Source of the DNA: Helicobacter canis
GTDB lineage: Bacteria; Campylobacterota; Campylobacteria; Campylobacterales; Helicobacteraceae
Length of the DNA: 64,000 nt
NCBI RefSeq assembly: GCF_008693005.1
Contig: NZ_VXKE01000019.1
Location: forward strand, 1-64,000
Direction: 5' to 3'
Positions 43,538-52,016 of the stretch are shown here, piece after piece (the first letter of the stretch is position 1; every line of letters starts with the position of its first letter). A program made the translations under genes and the position numbers. Under the pieces are notes generated by a model that saw nothing but the letters and a program-made list of their open reading frames with translations, was not told the DNA's origin and did no database searches.

Positions 43538-44577
43538 CAGCATTGGCACTTTTTAGTGGGGGGTGTGATAGTCTCATTGCAATGAAGCTACTCACACTCC
43601 AAGGGATCAAAGTCAAAGCCGTGCATTTTAATATAGGCTTTGGAGGCAATAAAGACAAGAGTGAGTATTTGCGCAATGCTGCAGAGCAAGTCGGCGCGGA
43701 GCTTGTTTTAATCGACATTAGAAAGCAGTTTTTTGACAATGTGCTTTTTGCGCCTAAATATGGCTATGGTAAGTATTTTAACCCCTGTATCGACTGCCAC
43801 GCTAATATGTTTGCCCAAGCATTTTTGCGCCTTGAAGAGCTGGGAGCTAGCTTTGTAGTAAGCGGGGAAGTGCTAGGGCAGCGTCCAAAATCCCAGCGCA
43901 AAGAAGCCCTAGATCAAGTAAAAAGGCTTGTGCGAGGCTTTGGGAGTGATGAGCGATTTGCGCATTTGCTAGCACAGGGGCAAGATTCTAGCAAGCCGCA
44001 GTATTTAGATGAGCTACTCCTGCGCCCGATGTGCGCCAAGCTTTTAGAGCCAAGCTTCCCAGAGAAAATGGGCTGGGTCGATAGAGAAAAACTCCTTGAT
44101 ATAAGCGGCAGGGGGCGCACAAGGCAGCTTGAGCTAGTGAAGCAATGGGACTTTAAATACTATGAAAACCCCGGCGGAGGCTGCTTGCTCACAGATATAA
44201 GCGTGGCAAATAAAATCAAAGATTTAAGTGCGCATAGAAAAATGGTGCTAGAAGATGTGGCGTTGGTAAAAGTGGGGCGATATATGGTGCTGCCAGATGG
44301 CGCACGCTGTGTGATCGCTCGCAACGAAGAAGAAAACAAAAAGCTCTCCGCCCCCAACCCAAAAATGTCGCATATTACCCTGCTAGATTCTAAAGGACCG
44401 CTTGGGCTTGTAGAATCTAGCGCAAGTGATGAAGATAGAATCCTAGCAGCTAGGCTCACGCTTGCTTATGCTAAGCATAGTGGGGCAAAGGAGCGCGTGC
44501 AAGTGGGAGAATCTATCCTAGAAGTAGAGCCGCTTGATAAGCAAAAAGCGCAAGAGTTTTTGTTTTTCAAAGCATAG
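43534..44577 (+). CDS. PP-loop ATPase, tRNA thiolation-like
   Basis: 347 residues with an N-terminal PP-loop ALFSGGCDSLIAMKLL, which binds ATP in adenylating enzymes such as MnmA/ThiI and argininosuccinate synthase. NPCIDCHANMF provides a Cys pair and VSGEVLGQRPKSQ is typical of this group. H. pylori has, as recalled, a similar gene next to dnaG. Likely modifies tRNA or transfers sulfur, but substrate and partner are unknown. ATG overlaps dnaG (ATGA). Confidence 0.8.
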   Translation: MTALALFSGGCDSLIAMKLLTLQGIKVKAVHFNIGFGGNKDKSEYLRNAAEQVGAELVLIDIRKQFFDNVLFAPKYGYGKYFNPCIDCHANMFAQAFLRLEELGASFVVSGEVLGQRPKSQRKEALDQVKRLVRGFGSDERFAHLLAQGQDSSKPQYLDELLLRPMCAKLLEPSFPEKMGWVDREKLLDISGRGRTRQLELVKQWDFKYYENPGGGCLLTDISVANKIKDLSAHRKMVLEDVALVKVGRYMVLPDGARCVIARNEEENKKLSAPNPKMSHITLLDSKGPLGLVESSASDEDRILAARLTLAYAKHSGAKERVQVGESILEVEPLDKQKAQEFLFFKA

Positions 44578-44588
44578 GGGTCGCTGGC

Positions 44589-45662
44589 GTGGTTGTGGGG
44601 TTTGTTTGCGCTTCAAGGGAGCTTGGCTCAAATGTCATCTATGCTAAAGCTTTGTATGCGATTAAGGCGTTGTTTTCTTGCAGGCTTATAGTCTTTGGCA
44701 ATGCCACGACCACCGCACTCTACTCACAAGCAAGCCATATTGACACACTGCTAGATATTGGGCTTGATGTATGGCAGCTAGATTCTAGCCCCAAAGAGAG
44801 TATTAGTAAGCAAATTGCTGCAATCAATAGCTTTGCTTGCGACTATCTTATCCTAAGTGATAGCAAAAGCTCATTTCTGCGCTTTGGGCTTGCTACCAAT
44901 GCTAGGCGTGTGCTATGCGCTAGGAAGTTTGTGAGCCTTTTTGCGTGGCGTGCAAGGACTCTGCCTATTTATGCAAGCAAGACCTATAAGCAAATGAGCT
45001 TTGAAAATATACTGCTGCATTTGGTGCGACTCATTAACCCCAAAGCCTTTGATACTAGTATCGCAAGGCTTGACTTCTCTCCTGCTAGGCTCTGTGCGCC
45101 AGAGCCTATCCAAGCCCAAGCTGATACAATCCTGCGCTATATCTATAAAAAGCGTTTTGCCAAATCGTGTTTGGGGGGGGGGTTAGAAGATTCTAGGCTA
45201 ATTGTGATCAATCCCTTTAATGTCAATAACGCTTACTCACTCCCACAGCACGCGTGGCTAGAGCTTATAGCGCAAGTGTGCAAAACCCACCAAGTGCTAG
45301 TGATCACCTATCCTGCCGTGCATAGAGAGTTTATGCAAGCTTTGAGAGACCACAAGCGATGCAGGGAGCTTAACTCGCGCAATCTCATCATTTTTGCCAA
45401 CAATAAACTCCCCCACCTTATCGCGCTAATTACTCGCGCGAGCTTGTGCATTAGCCCAAGCACAGGCACAACGCACCTAGCACTAAATCTAGGAGTGCCA
45501 AGCATTGGGCTCTATGCCGAGTATGACAAGCCGCGCTGGGGGCATAAAGATCTCCACTACATCACCCTAGAAGCTCCAAGGGATCAGCTCACCAAAGCCC
45601 AATGCCAAAAAATTATCCAAGCTACCACAGCCCTGCTTAAGCAATGCCTAAGGGAAACTTAA
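44589..45662 (+). CDS. GT9-like glycosyltransferase, phase-variable, in frame as read
   Basis: 357 residues. GTG start 11 bp after the preceding gene. The C-terminal half carries VINPFNVNNAYSLPQHAWLELI and LCISPSTGTTHLALNLGVPSIGLYAEYDKPRWG, the nucleotide-sugar site of heptosyltransferase-type enzymes. A G10 tract (45173-45182) encodes LGGG in the middle and is in frame here; a gain or loss of one would truncate the protein within a few codons. Likely adds a variable sugar to lipopolysaccharide. Ends 4 bp inside the convergent transporter gene. Confidence 0.82.
   Translation: MVVGFVCASRELGSNVIYAKALYAIKALFSCRLIVFGNATTTALYSQASHIDTLLDIGLDVWQLDSSPKESISKQIAAINSFACDYLILSDSKSSFLRFGLATNARRVLCARKFVSLFAWRARTLPIYASKTYKQMSFENILLHLVRLINPKAFDTSIARLDFSPARLCAPEPIQAQADTILRYIYKKRFAKSCLGGGLEDSRLIVINPFNVNNAYSLPQHAWLELIAQVCKTHQVLVITYPAVHREFMQALRDHKRCRELNSRNLIIFANNKLPHLIALITRASLCISPSTGTTHLALNLGVPSIGLYAEYDKPRWGHKDLHYITLEAPRDQLTKAQCQKIIQATTALLKQCLRET
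45173..45182 (+). repeat. Poly-G tract (G10), contingency locus
   Basis: Ten G within the GT9 coding region, read as TTG GGG GGG GGG TTA. The frame is open (ON) at this length. Confidence 0.9.
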
Positions 45663-46765
45663 GGCTCTCTAAAAATCGCTCCACTTGCAACAGCCCTTAA
45701 GGTCTTATATGAGATAAACACCACCGCAAAAAATGCCATCACAAGCCCTAAAATCCCTAAAATCCCTAAAATCCCTAAAAGCCCATAAAAGCACTTAAAA
45801 TCAATCATATATAAATCAAAACTCGCTATCCCAAAGGCACACAGCGGAAAGGTAAAAGCCCACCACGATGGCGCAAAACTAAGCTTAGTAAAAATATTCC
45901 CTAAACTTAAAAGCAATAGCACGAAAAACAACGCCACATTAAAGCCCACAAAACTCAACGCATTATGGAATCCAAAAAGGCTATGAAAATCCACCACAAA
46001 AATGCTAGGTGGAGCGATAAAAATAAAAAGTGTAGGGATAAATTTAGATTCCAAACTCTGCTCAAAGATGAGCCGCTGCATTATCATCGCACTCAAAAGT
46101 ATCCAAAAAAAGCAACCAATTGAGAAGAAAAAGAGTAATAATTCCTTTGGAGCGTTGATTAAGCCACCACTTAAAGGCACGATTAAGTTGCCCACAATCG
46201 GTATAAACCACGCAGGGGATAGCAAAGCACTCTTCATACTCTCCCTAAACCAAAAGCTCATCACATATAAACTAAGCACGAGCTGCAAGGCACTTGCCAC
46301 ATAAAAAAGCCCCAAAATCCCTTGCCATAGCACATCTACCCCGCTACTTAAATCACTCCAAAATGCTACGATGATAAGCATACTAATAGGAATGCTTGAT
46401 AGGAAGTTAATCTTTACTTGATGTTTTAAATCTGCTTTAAACGCATTGAAATGATAAAGCATTTTCGCACCATAACACACAAGCAAAAGGGCGAAAACAA
46501 CCACTGCCAACACCGCAAAGCCATACGCTCCCCACCATAGAAATGGTGCGACTGCCCCTTGCCAACTAGATTCTAATGTAGAATCTAAAGTAGATTCTGC
46601 CCCACTCCAAAATGCCACACTTGCTTTTTTTAATACAAGGCTAAGTCCGCCTATCCCCATAACTGAAGCAAATAATGCGATAGGCAAATTAGCAAGTTTA
46701 GATTTTGCTTTGTCTTGTGTTTGGCTTGTAGAATCTAGGCTAGATTCTGTATTTACATTTTGCAT
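45659..46765 (-). CDS. TDT/SLAC1-family membrane transporter
   Basis: 368 residues with about ten membrane helices. NLPIALFASVMGIGGLSLVL at the start and helix patterns such as WFIPIVGNLIVPLSGG match the tellurite-resistance/dicarboxylate (TehA, SLAC1) family of anion channels. The substrate is unknown. A 9-bp tandem repeat near the 3-prime end encodes GILGILGILG. The hydrophilic N-terminus (LDSTSQTQDK) and an internal segment are made by GATTCTAG-like motifs. AAGGA precedes the ATG. Downstream of the cytochrome b gene. Confidence 0.75.
   Translation of the reverse strand: MQNVNTESSLDSTSQTQDKAKSKLANLPIALFASVMGIGGLSLVLKKASVAFWSGAESTLDSTLESSWQGAVAPFLWWGAYGFAVLAVVVFALLLVCYGAKMLYHFNAFKADLKHQVKINFLSSIPISMLIIVAFWSDLSSGVDVLWQGILGLFYVASALQLVLSLYVMSFWFRESMKSALLSPAWFIPIVGNLIVPLSGGLINAPKELLLFFFSIGCFFWILLSAMIMQRLIFEQSLESKFIPTLFIFIAPPSIFVVDFHSLFGFHNALSFVGFNVALFFVLLLLSLGNIFTKLSFAPSWWAFTFPLCAFGIASFDLYMIDFKCFYGLLGILGILGILGLVMAFFAVVFISYKTLRAVASGAIFREP
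45744..45780. repeat. 9-bp tandem repeat in the TDT transporter gene
   Basis: About four copies of CCTAAAATC in a row, read on the minus strand as repeated Gly-Ile-Leu within a membrane helix. Because the unit is 9 bp, length changes keep the frame and would only lengthen or shorten the helix. Confidence 0.8.
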
Positions 46766-46768
46766 AGC

Positions 46769-46873
46769 TTAGTCCTTATTTTGTGTAGATTCTATGTGAG
46801 ATACTTCGCCTAAAGGCTTAGTATGACAGCTTATAGAATCTAGATTATTTTCCGCTACTTTATCCCTAGCCAT
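46769..46873 (-). CDS. Possible 34-residue peptide between cytochrome b and TDT genes
   Basis: ATG at 46873, 2 bases after the cytochrome b stop, with GAGGGG 5 bases upstream; TAA 3 bases before the TDT start. Product begins MARDKVAENNLDSISC and is hydrophilic. The tight fit between two genes suggests translation, possibly for coupling, but the composition is not distinctive. Confidence 0.3.
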   Translation of the reverse strand: MARDKVAENNLDSISCHTKPLGEVSHIESTQNKD

Positions 46874-46875
46874 TT

Positions 46876-47508
46876 TCACCCCTCTTGCCACAAGCTATGT
46901 CGCTCCACAATGTAAGCTGAATCTACCCTGCCACTAAACATTGCGCGTAAAAGCGGGCGATTTGCCTTGAAAATGAATGCCGCTAAATGCCCGATGATTC
47001 CAAGTATGATAAGAAACATTCCAAGATTATGCAGTTGCGCACTCCATAGATATAAACTATCGCTTATATTCCACCCAGCAAGATTTTTCGCTGTTTTTAC
47101 TAAACCAGTAACGATTAAAAGCAGCAGCACAAGCCCGATGAAAAAATACGCTAGTCTTTGTTCAGGCAGATATTTTTCACTCTTTGGCTCAACTCCTCCA
47201 AATAGCATAGCCTTGATGATTTTAAGACTTTTCACTCCATCGCCTTTTTTAGGGAAAATATCAAACTCCGCCCTTGCGATATGAAAATACAAGTGAAACG
47301 CCACAAAAAAGATTAGTCCAAACGCCCCTACATAATGCAGCATTAAGCTTATATGATAGTCCCCACTCCACGCCATTAAAGGCAGCTCATTTATCATATA
47401 TCGCTTTGACACAGGCATTTGGAAAATCCCACTTGCAATCAAAATAAATGTGCTAAATGCCACACCCCAATGCACGATACGATTTTGCAGACTTTGACGC
47501 AATATCAT
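46876..47508 (-). CDS. Formate dehydrogenase gamma-like cytochrome b
   Basis: 210 residues, four membrane helices. NRIVHWGVAF (heme-ligand His), SLMLHYVGAFGLIFFVAFHLYFHIARAEF and AQLHNLGMFLIILGIIGHL contain the His residues expected for a di-heme cytochrome b of formate dehydrogenase (FdhC/FdnI). It would pass electrons from formate to menaquinone. No catalytic or iron-sulfur subunit is nearby, so its partner lies elsewhere or it is orphaned. The ATG sits at the junction with an hsdS fragment and has no ribosome-binding site, suggesting its upstream region was replaced. Confidence 0.75.
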   Translation of the reverse strand: MILRQSLQNRIVHWGVAFSTFILIASGIFQMPVSKRYMINELPLMAWSGDYHISLMLHYVGAFGLIFFVAFHLYFHIARAEFDIFPKKGDGVKSLKIIKAMLFGGVEPKSEKYLPEQRLAYFFIGLVLLLLIVTGLVKTAKNLAGWNISDSLYLWSAQLHNLGMFLIILGIIGHLAAFIFKANRPLLRAMFSGRVDSAYIVERHSLWQEG

Positions 47509-47873
47509 TAGAACATTTTGAAAAACTAAAGCAATTTGAAGTTTTTGAAAATGACATTATTGTAAGTTGTGCGGGGACGATAGGCGAAATTTTTAGAATT
47601 CCAAAAAATGCACCAAAAGGAATTATCAATCAAGCCTTAATGAAAATCAAGCTAGTCAATGAAGAGTGGATACCATATTTTATGATTTTTTTTGATTTTC
47701 TTATTAAGCAAAAATCTCAAGAAAACAGCAAAGGTTCAGCTATTAAAAATATTCCACCGCTAGATATTTTAAAAAACTTCACTACCCCCCTGCCGCCATT
47801 ATGCGAACAAGAACACATCGTGCAAACTTTAGACACCCTTTTCACACTCAAAAAGGGCTTAAGGGTAGAGTAG
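47490..47873 (+). pseudogene. Type I restriction specificity subunit (hsdS) C-terminal fragment
   Basis: An open stretch beginning about EHFEKLKQFEVFENDIIVSCAGTIGEIFRIPKN and ending PLPPLCEQEHIVQTLDTLF, the typical end of a target-recognition domain plus the conserved C-terminal region of HsdS. About 120 residues against the usual 400. No hsdM or hsdR is present. The 5-prime edge abuts the start of the cytochrome b gene on the other strand. Confidence 0.7.
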
Positions 47874-47895
47874 ATTCTAGCTCTAGGATTTGAAG

Positions 47896-48729
47896 CTACT
47901 CGCCTTGCGCGATAAGCTCTAGCACGAGATTTGCCTGATGTGCCGCGCAGATATTCACTCTTGGTGCCATTAGCCCCTGTCCCACTTGCGCCGCGCTCAC
48001 TCCATCGCCGCAGATGTAGAGATAGGGCGCGAACTGCTTGGTTTGGATTGCGTTGCTATTACCATAGCCTGCTAGCCCAGAAGCACAGATGAGAAAGGTG
48101 CGCGGGTAGTGCTTGTGGAAGTTTTGGGCTAGCATTGCTTTAGCTAGGGCGTTGTCAAAGGCTTCACACACAATATCTACGCCCTCAAAAAGCGTGGGGA
48201 GGTTAGCTTCATCAATCTTTAGCGTGTGGATATGTATGGTGGTGTAGGGGTTGATTTGGGCGATATGCTGCTTTAGCGCGTGGGTTTTGTATTTGCCTAG
48301 ATCGCTTATCTCATAGGCTTGGCGGTTGAGATTGCTAGGCTCTATCACATCAAAGTCTATGAGAACTAGCTCGCCCACCCCACTTCTAGCAAGCATTATG
48401 GCTATGTGAGAGCCAAGCCCGCCAAGCCCGCAGATAGCGACTTTTGCTTGCTTTAGTTTGTCGTGCAGCTTTGGCGTGTGCCGCGCTCTCATCATAGAGT
48501 CTAGCGCATCTTCTGGCGGTAGCACGCCCTTTTGTATGCAAAAGAGCTCATCGCCATTTTGCAGTGCCACAGGCTCTTTGGTAGCAAAGCCATTGACAAT
48601 CCACACATCACTATCCTTGCCCCCAAGACTTTGGAAAAGCTCTAGGCTTGTGCTTGCTTGCGTGGCTAAGGGCTGTCCATTTAGCGTGATATGCAAAAGT
48701 GGGGCTAGATCTTTGGGGCTTGGCATCAC
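47896..48729 (-). CDS. thiF: ThiF/MoeB-family sulfur-carrier adenylyltransferase with N-terminal ThiS-like domain
   Basis: 277 residues. From about residue 90: KVAICGLGGLGSHIAIMLARSGVGELVLIDFDVIEPSNLNRQ, the nucleotide-binding E1-like core that adenylates the ThiS C-terminus for thiazole synthesis. The first ~70 residues (LHITLNGQPLATQAS ... NGDELFCIQKG) look like a beta-grasp domain related to ThiS but lacking a terminal Gly-Gly. The zinc Cys pairs of classical ThiF/MoeB are not evident. The 4-bp overlap with thiS upstream fixes the pathway. Confidence 0.85.
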   Translation of the reverse strand: MMPSPKDLAPLLHITLNGQPLATQASTSLELFQSLGGKDSDVWIVNGFATKEPVALQNGDELFCIQKGVLPPEDALDSMMRARHTPKLHDKLKQAKVAICGLGGLGSHIAIMLARSGVGELVLIDFDVIEPSNLNRQAYEISDLGKYKTHALKQHIAQINPYTTIHIHTLKIDEANLPTLFEGVDIVCEAFDNALAKAMLAQNFHKHYPRTFLICASGLAGYGNSNAIQTKQFAPYLYICGDGVSAAQVGQGLMAPRVNICAAHQANLVLELIAQGE

Positions 48730-48917
48730 CCTCCTCCTACAAAGCTTACGATTTCTACGACATCGCCTTGTTTAAACACAAGCGTGGCAAGCTCATCTTT
48801 AGGCACGATTTTGCCATTTAGCTCTATGGCTATGTGTGTGATTTGCAGATCGCGCTGCTTAAGGTAGTCAAGGAGTGGTAGCGAGTCTTGTGTGAATTTT
48901 TCTCCATTTATTGTCAT
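48726..48917 (-). CDS. thiS: Sulfur carrier protein ThiS
   Basis: 63-residue beta-grasp protein ending FVGGG; the terminal Gly-Gly is the thiocarboxylate site used in thiazole formation. MTINGEKF start, IAIELNGKIVPKDEL in the middle. Overlaps thiF by 4 bp. The remaining thiamine genes are not in the window. Confidence 0.9.
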   Translation of the reverse strand: MTINGEKFTQDSLPLLDYLKQRDLQITHIAIELNGKIVPKDELATLVFKQGDVVEIVSFVGGG

Positions 48918-48988
48918 AGTGTTCCTTACAATGGGTTTGCAAAAGCTTTAAAGCATAGATTCTAGCAATCTATGCTTACTAGAATCTA

Positions 48989-51211
48989 TCAAGGCTTTGT
49001 CTGCCTAGGGGGTTTGGGTGTGCGCTTGGTGGCTAGCTTGGGTGTGAGCACAAAGTGATTGTGCTTATAGGCGATTGATACGACCCCGCCATTATCAAGC
49101 TCCCCATTGATGATAAGATCACTTAAAGCGGATTTTATGTGCGTGTTTATGATCTTTTTGATCTCTCTAGCCCCAAGCGCGCTCTCAAAGCTTTGGTTGA
49201 TAATGGCATTAAGCGCGCTAGATTCTAGCTTGAGCTCGATATTGCGCGCGTGTAGCTGGGCGTTCATATCGCTAAGCACTTTTTGTGCGATTTGCTTAAA
49301 GGCTGCCTTATCCAAAGGCTTAAAATGCACAATTGCATCAAGCCTGCCGCGAAACTCTGGGCTAAATGTGTCCTTTAGCGCGGCATTTTGGCGCAGGGAG
49401 CTATCTTTGGTAAAGCCTATGGCATTGCCCTCTTTGCTGCCGACATTAGAAGTAAGGATAAGAATAGCGTTTTCAAAATGCGCGACATTGCCCATATTGT
49501 CAGTAAGCGTGGCATTGTCCATCACTTGCAGCAAGATATTATAAATATCGCTGTGCGCCTTTTCTATCTCATCTAGCACTAGCACGCAGTGGGGATTTTT
49601 ACGCACTTTATCTACGAGAATCCCGCCATTTTCATAGCCCACATAGCCAGCAGGTGCGCCAATAAGCGTGGCGACACTATGGGCTTGGGAATACTCGCTC
49701 ATATCAAATCGCTCAAAGTGCATCCCTAAATGCTTGGCAAGCTCTTTTGCTAGCTCTGTTTTGCCCACCCCACTAGGACCGCTAAAAAGAAAGCTGCCAA
49801 TGGGGCGATTAGATTCTGTGAGGTTTGCCTTGGCGATTTTGATCGCGCGCGCGAGCTTTTCTATTGCCTGCTCTTGGGCGAAAATGCGTCTTTTGAGTTT
49901 GGATTCTAGTGTTTTGACCTGCGCTCGCTCGCTGGCATTTATCTGGGATTTTGGGATATGGTAGGTTCTGGCTATGGTGTGCTCGACCTCTTTTTTTGTG
50001 ATGACGCGCTTTAAGGGGGCATTAAGCGTGAGGCTAGCCCCTACTTCATCAAGCAGATCAATCGCCTTATCTGGGAGAAATTTGTCATTGATATAGCGGT
50101 GGGATAGATCAAGGCAGGCTTGCAGCGCGCTCTCATCGTAGCGCACATTATGATAGCTCTCATATAATGGCTTAAGTGCCTGTAAAATCTCTAAACAAGA
50201 TTCTAGGCTTGGCTCTTTGACATCAATGGTGCAAAATCGGCGTGAAAGGGCTTTGTCCTTGCCAAAGGAGCTTTTATACTCGCTAAAGGTGCTAGCACCA
50301 ATGCACTTAAATGTCCCATTTGCTAGTGCGGGTTTGAGCAAATTTGCTGCGTCCATTGTGCCGCCCATAGTCCCGCCAGCTCCTACAAGCGTGTGGATTT
50401 CATCGATAAAGACAATCACATTAGGCAAGCCTTCTAGCTCCGTTAGCACACTCTTTAGTCGTTTTTCAAAATCTCCCCTATACTTGCTTCCAGCTACCAG
50501 CGCACCTAAGTCAAGCGCATACACTTGCGCATTTGCAAGCTTTTTGGGCACGCGATTTTGCGTAATGGCAAGGGCTAGCCCCTCTACTATGGCAGTCTTG
50601 CCGACTCCGGGCTCACCGAGTAAAATGGGATTATTTTTCTTCCTGCGGCAGAGGATCTCACACATTCTTATAAGCTCATCATCGCGCCCGATGAGTGGAT
50701 CGATTTTGCCCTCTTTTGCTAGGGCGTTTAGATCCTTAGCAAATGTCTCTAGGGCTTTTTGGCGTTTGGGGATGATGTCTTGGCTAGGTGGGGTGCTGCT
50801 TGGGATATGTTGCAAAATATCAAGGCGTGTGATATTGGCGGCTTTAAGGAGCTTGGCGCAATAGCTGTCCTTCTCTTCAATGGCAAAGGCTAGGAAGTCC
50901 CATAGCTCTATATGCTCATCTCCAGAGGAGCGCGCGTGATGTAGCATCGCTTCAAACACGCGATGTAAGGCTAGAGTTTCTTTGGGCAGAGAAATATTGG
51001 CATTAGTGGGGATATGGCTGGCTAGATAAGCGCGCAGGGGCTTTGTCAGCTCGCTTGTGCTAATCTCGCAAAAGGGCTGCAAAAACTCCTTGCCACTAGG
51101 GTGCTCTAATAGGCTTAGAAATATATGCTCAATCGTTAAATACTCGTGCTGCAGCTCTCTAGCAATCTCTACCGCACGATTTATAATGTCTTTAAAAGTG
51201 GGGCTTGTCAT
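48989..51211 (-). CDS. clpA: ClpA, AAA+ unfoldase of the Clp protease
   Basis: 740 residues. N-terminal double Clp-N domain (YLTIEHIFLSLLEHPSG), first AAA domain with GEPGVGKTAIVEGLA and VFIDEIHTLVGAGG, second with FSGPSGVGKTELAKELA and VLDEIEKAHSDIYNIL, and GYENGGILVDKVRKNPH. It feeds substrates to ClpP; the IGF-type ClpP loop was not separately verified. The ATG at 51211 lies 4 bp after the clpS stop; a longer frame upstream overlaps clpS and is rejected. Confidence 0.95.
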   Translation of the reverse strand: MTSPTFKDIINRAVEIARELQHEYLTIEHIFLSLLEHPSGKEFLQPFCEISTSELTKPLRAYLASHIPTNANISLPKETLALHRVFEAMLHHARSSGDEHIELWDFLAFAIEEKDSYCAKLLKAANITRLDILQHIPSSTPPSQDIIPKRQKALETFAKDLNALAKEGKIDPLIGRDDELIRMCEILCRRKKNNPILLGEPGVGKTAIVEGLALAITQNRVPKKLANAQVYALDLGALVAGSKYRGDFEKRLKSVLTELEGLPNVIVFIDEIHTLVGAGGTMGGTMDAANLLKPALANGTFKCIGASTFSEYKSSFGKDKALSRRFCTIDVKEPSLESCLEILQALKPLYESYHNVRYDESALQACLDLSHRYINDKFLPDKAIDLLDEVGASLTLNAPLKRVITKKEVEHTIARTYHIPKSQINASERAQVKTLESKLKRRIFAQEQAIEKLARAIKIAKANLTESNRPIGSFLFSGPSGVGKTELAKELAKHLGMHFERFDMSEYSQAHSVATLIGAPAGYVGYENGGILVDKVRKNPHCVLVLDEIEKAHSDIYNILLQVMDNATLTDNMGNVAHFENAILILTSNVGSKEGNAIGFTKDSSLRQNAALKDTFSPEFRGRLDAIVHFKPLDKAAFKQIAQKVLSDMNAQLHARNIELKLESSALNAIINQSFESALGAREIKKIINTHIKSALSDLIINGELDNGGVVSIAYKHNHFVLTPKLATKRTPKPPRQTKP

Positions 51212-51215
51212 TATG

Positions 51216-51524
51216 CTAGATAGATTCTGTGAAGATTTTAAGCGGGTAGGAGGCTTTTTGAGCGGCTTGGATGGTCTCTTGTGCTTTGGTCTCGCCGATG
51301 TCATAAGGGTAGATCCCGCATACACCCTTGCCGTGGTTATGCACCTCTAGCATAATCTGCTGGGCTTCTGCTAGGCTCTTATCAAAAATACTTTGCAAAA
51401 TTTCTATGACAAAATTCTGTGTCGTGTAGTTGTCATTGAGCAGCACCACACGCACCATTTTTGGCGTCTCTAGCTCAATATTGGTAAAAGTATTGCAGGC
51501 TTGCTGTGCGTTTGCTTCTGGCAT
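51216..51524 (-). CDS. clpS: ClpS adaptor protein
   Basis: 102 residues. MVRVVLLNDNYTTQNFVIEILQSIF and MLEVHNHGKGVCGIYPYDIGETKAQE are the ClpS signatures that bind N-degron residues and the ClpA N-domain. The ATG at 51524 has AAAGGATC upstream, preferred over a longer frame. Directly precedes clpA. Confidence 0.95.
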   Translation of the reverse strand: MPEANAQQACNTFTNIELETPKMVRVVLLNDNYTTQNFVIEILQSIFDKSLAEAQQIMLEVHNHGKGVCGIYPYDIGETKAQETIQAAQKASYPLKIFTESI

Positions 51525-51673
51525 TGGGCGATCCTTTGTGATTTTGGGGCTAATTGTAGCCAAAAAGTAGCACAAACTATGCTTAATTACCTAGAATCCA
51601 CTTTTTCTAAAGGGATTCAGCTTGTGGGCTAGAATCGTAGGTCGCTTCATCTAGCGAGCCTTGCCTTTTTCTT

Positions 51674-51713
51674 GTCATCGCGAGACTTGCGCTAGCAAGT
51701 CGTGGCGATCCAT
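51674..51713. repeat. REP-like repeat
   Basis: TGTCATCGCGAGACTTGC, palindromic centre GCTAGCAAG, GTGGCGATCCAT. Confidence 0.8.
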
Positions 51714-51772
51714 TTTCAAAAAGTGGATTCTAGGGAATGTTAAGAAAGACTATTTTGCTATCGCAAAATTTA

Positions 51773-51840
51773 TGGATTACTAAAGAAGCTGCGGCTGCGC
51801 CTTGCTTTGCCACGCGGTGCAAGCACCGCTCGCAATGACG
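51773..51840. repeat. REP-like repeat
   Basis: ATGGATTACTAAAGAAGCTG ... GCTTTGCCACGCGGTGC ... CTCGCAATGACG; same left part as the copy at 39383-39448. Confidence 0.8.
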
Positions 51841-51889
51841 GAGAAACGGCTGAAAATTAAAAAGCCTGAAAAATTAGGAGAGTCGCAGG

Positions 51890-51995
51890 CGGCAGGATTT
51901 GTCGATGATTTTTGGGGTTTTCAAGCGGTGGGCGCAGGGATTTACCTAGTCGGTAATGAGCAAGCCCACCGCGCAGAATCCCCAAAAAGCGCGGC
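51890..51995. repeat. Long hairpin repeat, copy 8
   Basis: Arms TTTTTGGGG and GCGGTGGGC face GCCCACCGC and CCCCAAAAA around the apex TTTACC-TAGTC-GGTAAT, the same apex type as at 2.0, 5.6 and 59.5 kb but with unrelated arms. Confidence 0.7.
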
Positions 51996-52016
51996 AAAGC
52001 CAACGCCTACCAACCC

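Larger units (their letters stand above)
51525..52016. other. Spacer filled with repeats
   Basis: No gene. Contains a GATTCAGC-flanked degenerate element near 51600-51670, two REP-like units (51674-51713 and 51773-51840) and a hairpin element (51890-51995) that ends only about 20 bp from the autotransporter stop codon. Confidence 0.65.

Noticed and set aside
51212..51325. Longer N-terminus for ClpA
   Set aside because: It overlaps clpS in another frame; the ATG at 51211 starts the standard Clp-N domain.
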